Part shown: positions 5,981 through 8,455 of the stretch, piece after piece
Layout of the letters: the number at the start of each line of letters is the position of its first letter
Position numbering within the stretch: position 1 is the first letter of the stretch
DNA from: Rhodanobacteraceae bacterium
GTDB taxonomy: Bacteria > Pseudomonadota > Gammaproteobacteria > Xanthomonadales > SZUA-5
Reading direction: 5' to 3'
Assembly: GCA_016717705.1 (NCBI GenBank)
Contig: JADKFD010000095.1
Coordinates: 1 to 8,455, forward strand
DNA length: 8,455 nt
The notes under the pieces: model-generated
The model's input: the letters and a program-made list of their open reading frames with translations, nothing else
The model's database searches: none
Told to the model about the DNA's origin: nothing
Position numbers and translations under genes: made by a program

Positions 5981-7943
5981 ATGCGACATCGCGCCACGCG
6001 TTTCGGTGGCCGCGAGCTTGGGCGCTGCTTGCGTGCGGGAGTTCGGCTGGAGCGCTCGACCTGCGCGTTGGCGTCGGCAGCGGCTGCACCCAGGCCACAC
6101 TGCAGGCAGCGCTCAGCGCCATCGAGGGCGTAGGTGGCAGCCACAACATCCGCATCAACGCCGGGACCTATGCCGTACCCGACGGCATGAACTACCAGCC
6201 AAGCGTGGCGCAGGCATTCGTCGTGCTCGAAGGCGGCTACGCCAGTTGCACCGCGGCTACGCCCAGCGGCAGCGCCACCAGCGACGCCGGCCGCAGCATT
6301 TTCAGCGGCAGCGGTGGCCCGGACGCTCGGTGTTGCAACGCGCAGATCAAGGGCCGCGTTGGCGGCCTGCAGATGCGCCGCACCGCTTGCAGGACGATGA
6401 GTGGACCAATACTGCCGGAGCCTACAACCATGGCGGCGGTTTGGCGGTGTACGGCAACGCCTCGGTGCTGATCGGCAGCGGCACCACCATCCGCAACAAC
6501 CTTGCCGGCCATGGTGGCGGCGTCGCGCTGGTCGGCAGTCTGGTCTACAGCGGCGGCGAAGCCCTCGCACGACCAGACTTCTACATCGACGAAGGTGCCG
6601 AGATCCGCAACAACACCGCCGTGGCCGACGGCGGCGGCATTTACTGCGGCGGCGCCATCTCCGTCGTCGGCGATCCGTTGTCGGTTCCCCGGCATGGCAG
6701 CATCGTGCATCGGAACGGGTCCATCCTCAACAATCAGGCTGGCGGCACCGGTTCTGCGATCAACTGTCGCGGCAGCTATGCCGGCGGCGGCTACCAGCCG
6801 CGGCCGCTCCCGGGGGCGCTCGCACTGGTGGCCAACAATGGCGGTGCGCCAGGGAATTTCTGCGCAATCGCTGCAACGCTCGACCTGGTGGTTCCCGTGA
6901 ACGGCATCGACGAACGCGTATCGCGCCGACGATGGCAGTAACTGGCATATGCTGGTCATCAGCAACAGCGATACCCCGCAGATTCCGGCCTGTGCGTCGA
7001 GGACGGGGCGATCGCGGTGGCGCGTCGCCGGCACCGGTTCCGATGCCGCGCTTCGCGATCCAGAATGTCTGGTTCTCGGCGAACATGGTCAGCCGGGCGG
7101 GACACCCCGTGCTCGACTCCTCGTCGCGCTGGCGGTCACCGCCGCGCTGGAGCTGGCGCTGCGCGCGCCTCCGGGCGGACCATGGTGTGCGCCGCGGACA
7201 CGCCATGCGTGCTGTTCGAAAACAACGCGGTGGCAGCCGGCTTTCCTGCCGGCGTGACCGGCGCCGCGGTCAGGATGGGCAACGGCTCGACGACGACGCT
7301 GTGGATCGAGCGTGCGCGCTTCACCGGCAACATCGCCCAGGAAGCGCTGATCGCCGTGCAGTACCGCAACAGCATCTATCTGCAGCAGTCCAGCGCGATC
7401 GATGGCAATACGGTCAATGGCACCGACGCCGTGTTGTTTGCGCTCGGAACGCCGTCGGGTGCCACGGCGCCGGCGCCCGACGCGCCTTGCTGGCACAACA
7501 CCATGACCGGCAACTCCATACGCTTTGTCAGGATCGACGACAACAGCCTGCTGAGTTCGCAGGGCAACGTGCCGCACGCCCGGCCACGCCTGCTGCGCTT
7601 GGGCAATGCCCCTGCGGCCAACCTGACGTTGAAATGGTGCAACTACCTGACCACCCTCAGCGATGCCGGGTTTTCCGGGGCAACCCAGGTGGCTGACGAC
7701 TTCGGGCCGCTGGTGACGGTGACCGGTGCGCTGGCACTGGGCGCCGACTTCGCGCCGCCGTTGAGCCTGATCGACCGTTGCCAGCGGCCTCTGGTGATTC
7801 CTGGTGTCCACGATGATCGACTACCAGGACGACTGTTTGGCAACCCGGTTGCGCCGGCCAATCCGAATCGCCTGGGCGACCTGGGTGCGATCGAGTTCTA
7901 CACCGAAGTGATCCTGCGGGACGGTTTCGAGGGCGGCATGTGA
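5981..7943 (+). CDS. Secreted beta-helix (Pmp-like) surface protein with C-terminal D-G-F-E tail, frameshifted
   Basis: ATG 5981 follows GGGGGA by five bases. With one base restored near 6000 it gives an Arg-rich start and an A-W-A-L-L-A-C-G-S-S-A-G-A signal-peptide-like segment, then L-D-L-R-V-G-V-G-S-G-C-T-Q-A-T-L-Q-A-A-L and N-A-G-T-Y, a usual opening of Pmp-like beta-helix proteins. Rungs such as N-H-G-G-G-L-A-V-Y-G-N-A, I-R-N-N-L-A-G-H-G-G-G-V-A-L, I-R-N-N-T-A-V-A-D-G-G-G-I-Y and F-E-N-N-A-V follow. The C-terminus has G-D-L-G-A-I-E-F-Y-T and ends I-L-R-D-G-F-E-G-G-M. Length is about 654 residues. The frame moves near 6000, 6320-6385 (several), 6915, 6990, 7020, 7130 and 7175, and is continuous from about 7180. 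Cys pairs and G/N-rich rungs fit an extracellular protein. Function is unknown. Exact residues in 6320-6390 and 7120-7180 are not reliable. Confidence 0.75.
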
Positions 7944-7966
7944 TCTTGACCGGGCTCATTGCACCG

Positions 7967-7981
7967 GCGCTCCGCGAGCGC
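7967..7981 (+). other. Small hairpin (GCGCT-N5-AGCGC) in the gap after the beta-helix gene
   Basis: A five-base stem with a five-base loop, 24 bases after the TGA at 7941-7943. No T-run follows, so it is at best a weak termination or processing signal. The rest of the 78-base gap to 8022 shows no convincing promoter, so the lipoprotein gene may depend on upstream transcription. Confidence 0.25.
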
Positions 7982-8021
7982 GTCCAATAGGCGACCCTAT
8001 CGAATTCCCGAGTGTGCCAAC

Positions 8022-8455
8022 ATGCGCCGACCCGTCCTCGCCATCCTGCCGCTCTGCCTCTTGCTGAGTGCCTGTGCCCCCGACAGCGACAGCAACAGCA
8101 AGCCCGCGCCAACCGTGGCGCCGGTTGTGGCACCGTCGCCTGAGCCGGCCGCGAAGGCGCTGCCGGCCGCGGATGACCACGCCCATCACCACGACGCGGC
8201 TGTCGGCGTGGCGCTCGAGCGCCCACCCGGCGGCGGCAATTGGCCCACCGACGCCGCGCTGCGCCAGGGCATGGAGACCATCCACGTCGCGCTGGCGACG
8301 GCCCTACCCGCATTCGAGAGGGGCGAGCTGACCGCGCCCGCGGCCACGACGCTCGCCGGTGTGGTCAGCAGCCAGGTGCAATTTCTCATCGCGAACTGCA
8401 AGCTCGAACCCGATGCCGACGCGCAACTGCACATCCTGATCGGTCAGATGATGTC
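8022..8455 (+). CDS. His-rich outer-membrane lipoprotein, DnrO-like, N-terminal part (3' end outside window)
   Basis: ATG 8022 opens 144 codons with no stop before the window end. Residues 1-17 are a lipoprotein signal peptide (M-R-R-P, hydrophobic core) with lipobox L-S-A-C and the lipidated Cys at 18. Residue +2 is Ala, so outer-membrane sorting is expected. A Pro/Ala-rich linker follows, then a His cluster D-D-H-A-H-H-H-D (51-58) suggesting metal binding, and a helical domain with N-W-P-T-D-A-A-L-R-Q-G-M (73-84) and N-C-K-L-E-P-D-A-D-A-Q-L-H (125-137). These two motifs resemble small periplasmic proteins annotated DnrO or hypothetical in Xanthomonadales and Burkholderiales, often near metal-resistance or redox genes as I recall. 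Role unproven. The upstream ribosome site is weak (CGAG), but the signal peptide supports this start. Confidence 0.75.
   Translation, partial: MRRPVLAILPLCLLLSACAPDSDSNSKPAPTVAPVVAPSPEPAAKALPAADDHAHHHDAAVGVALERPPGGGNWPTDAALRQGMETIHVALATALPAFERGELTAPAATTLAGVVSSQVQFLIANCKLEPDADAQLHILIGQMM

Noticed and set aside
5928..6400. Arg-rich plus-strand frame from 5928 as the true start of the second beta-helix gene
   Set aside because: The family-like N-terminus (signal peptide, G-S-G-C-T-Q-A-T-L-Q-A-A-L) lies in a different frame following ATG 5981.
7967..7981. Rho-independent terminator after the second beta-helix gene
   Set aside because: The stem is only five base pairs and no T-tract follows.
1..8455. 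CRISPR arrays, tRNA or rRNA genes, insertion sequences, toxin-antitoxin or phage-defence genes
   Set aside because: No regularly spaced direct repeats, cloverleaf-like sequence, transposase motif or defence-family signature was seen on either strand.

Overview
The window looks like chromosomal DNA of a GC-rich gammaproteobacterium, most probably from the Lysobacterales (Xanthomonadales) and the Dokdonella/Rhodanobacter/Lysobacter sphere. The basis is indirect. Base composition and codon use are GC-rich, two REP-type inverted repeats lie between genes, two beta-helix surface proteins end in a D-G-F-E-like tail, and a His-rich lipoprotein resembles proteins annotated DnrO in that group. No rRNA, tRNA, CRISPR array, transposase or phage gene is visible.

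Layout. 2-1258 (+): C-terminal 418 residues of an exported right-handed beta-helix protein with a repeat of about 66 residues. 1259-1419: gap with a REP-type inverted pair. 1420-2265 (+): membrane-anchored left-handed beta-helix (hexapeptide) acyltransferase. 2266-2400: second, unrelated inverted repeat between convergent genes. 5701 down to 2401 (-): a translationally coupled three-gene operon. Its order is a eukaryote-type deoxyribose-phosphate aldolase (deoC), a full-length aldehyde dehydrogenase with all catalytic residues, and a short second ALDH-fold protein without them. 5702-5980: divergent regulatory gap with a candidate promoter and two palindromes. 5981-7943 (+): second secreted beta-helix protein, ending in D-G-F-E. 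8022-8455 (+): N-terminus of a His-rich outer-membrane lipoprotein, cut by the window end.

How the genes work together. DeoC splits 2-deoxyribose-5-phosphate into glyceraldehyde-3-phosphate and acetaldehyde. The adjacent NAD-dependent ALDH can oxidise the acetaldehyde to acetate. The two ALDH genes together (about 496 + 287 residues) match the length and order of the two-domain ALDH16 family, so they look like an ALDH16 split into two overlapping genes. The flanking genes concern the cell envelope and have no obvious metabolic link to the operon.

Sequence quality. Genes in 1-2265 and 7180-8455 read cleanly. Every gene between about 2400 and 7180 is broken by small indels. In the deoC and ALDH genes, conserved protein sequence continues in another frame immediately after each break, and at least five indels fall within 180 bases of the ALDH N-terminus. 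This pattern fits sequencing or assembly error better than gene decay. The disrupted genes are therefore annotated as genes, with the break points given.
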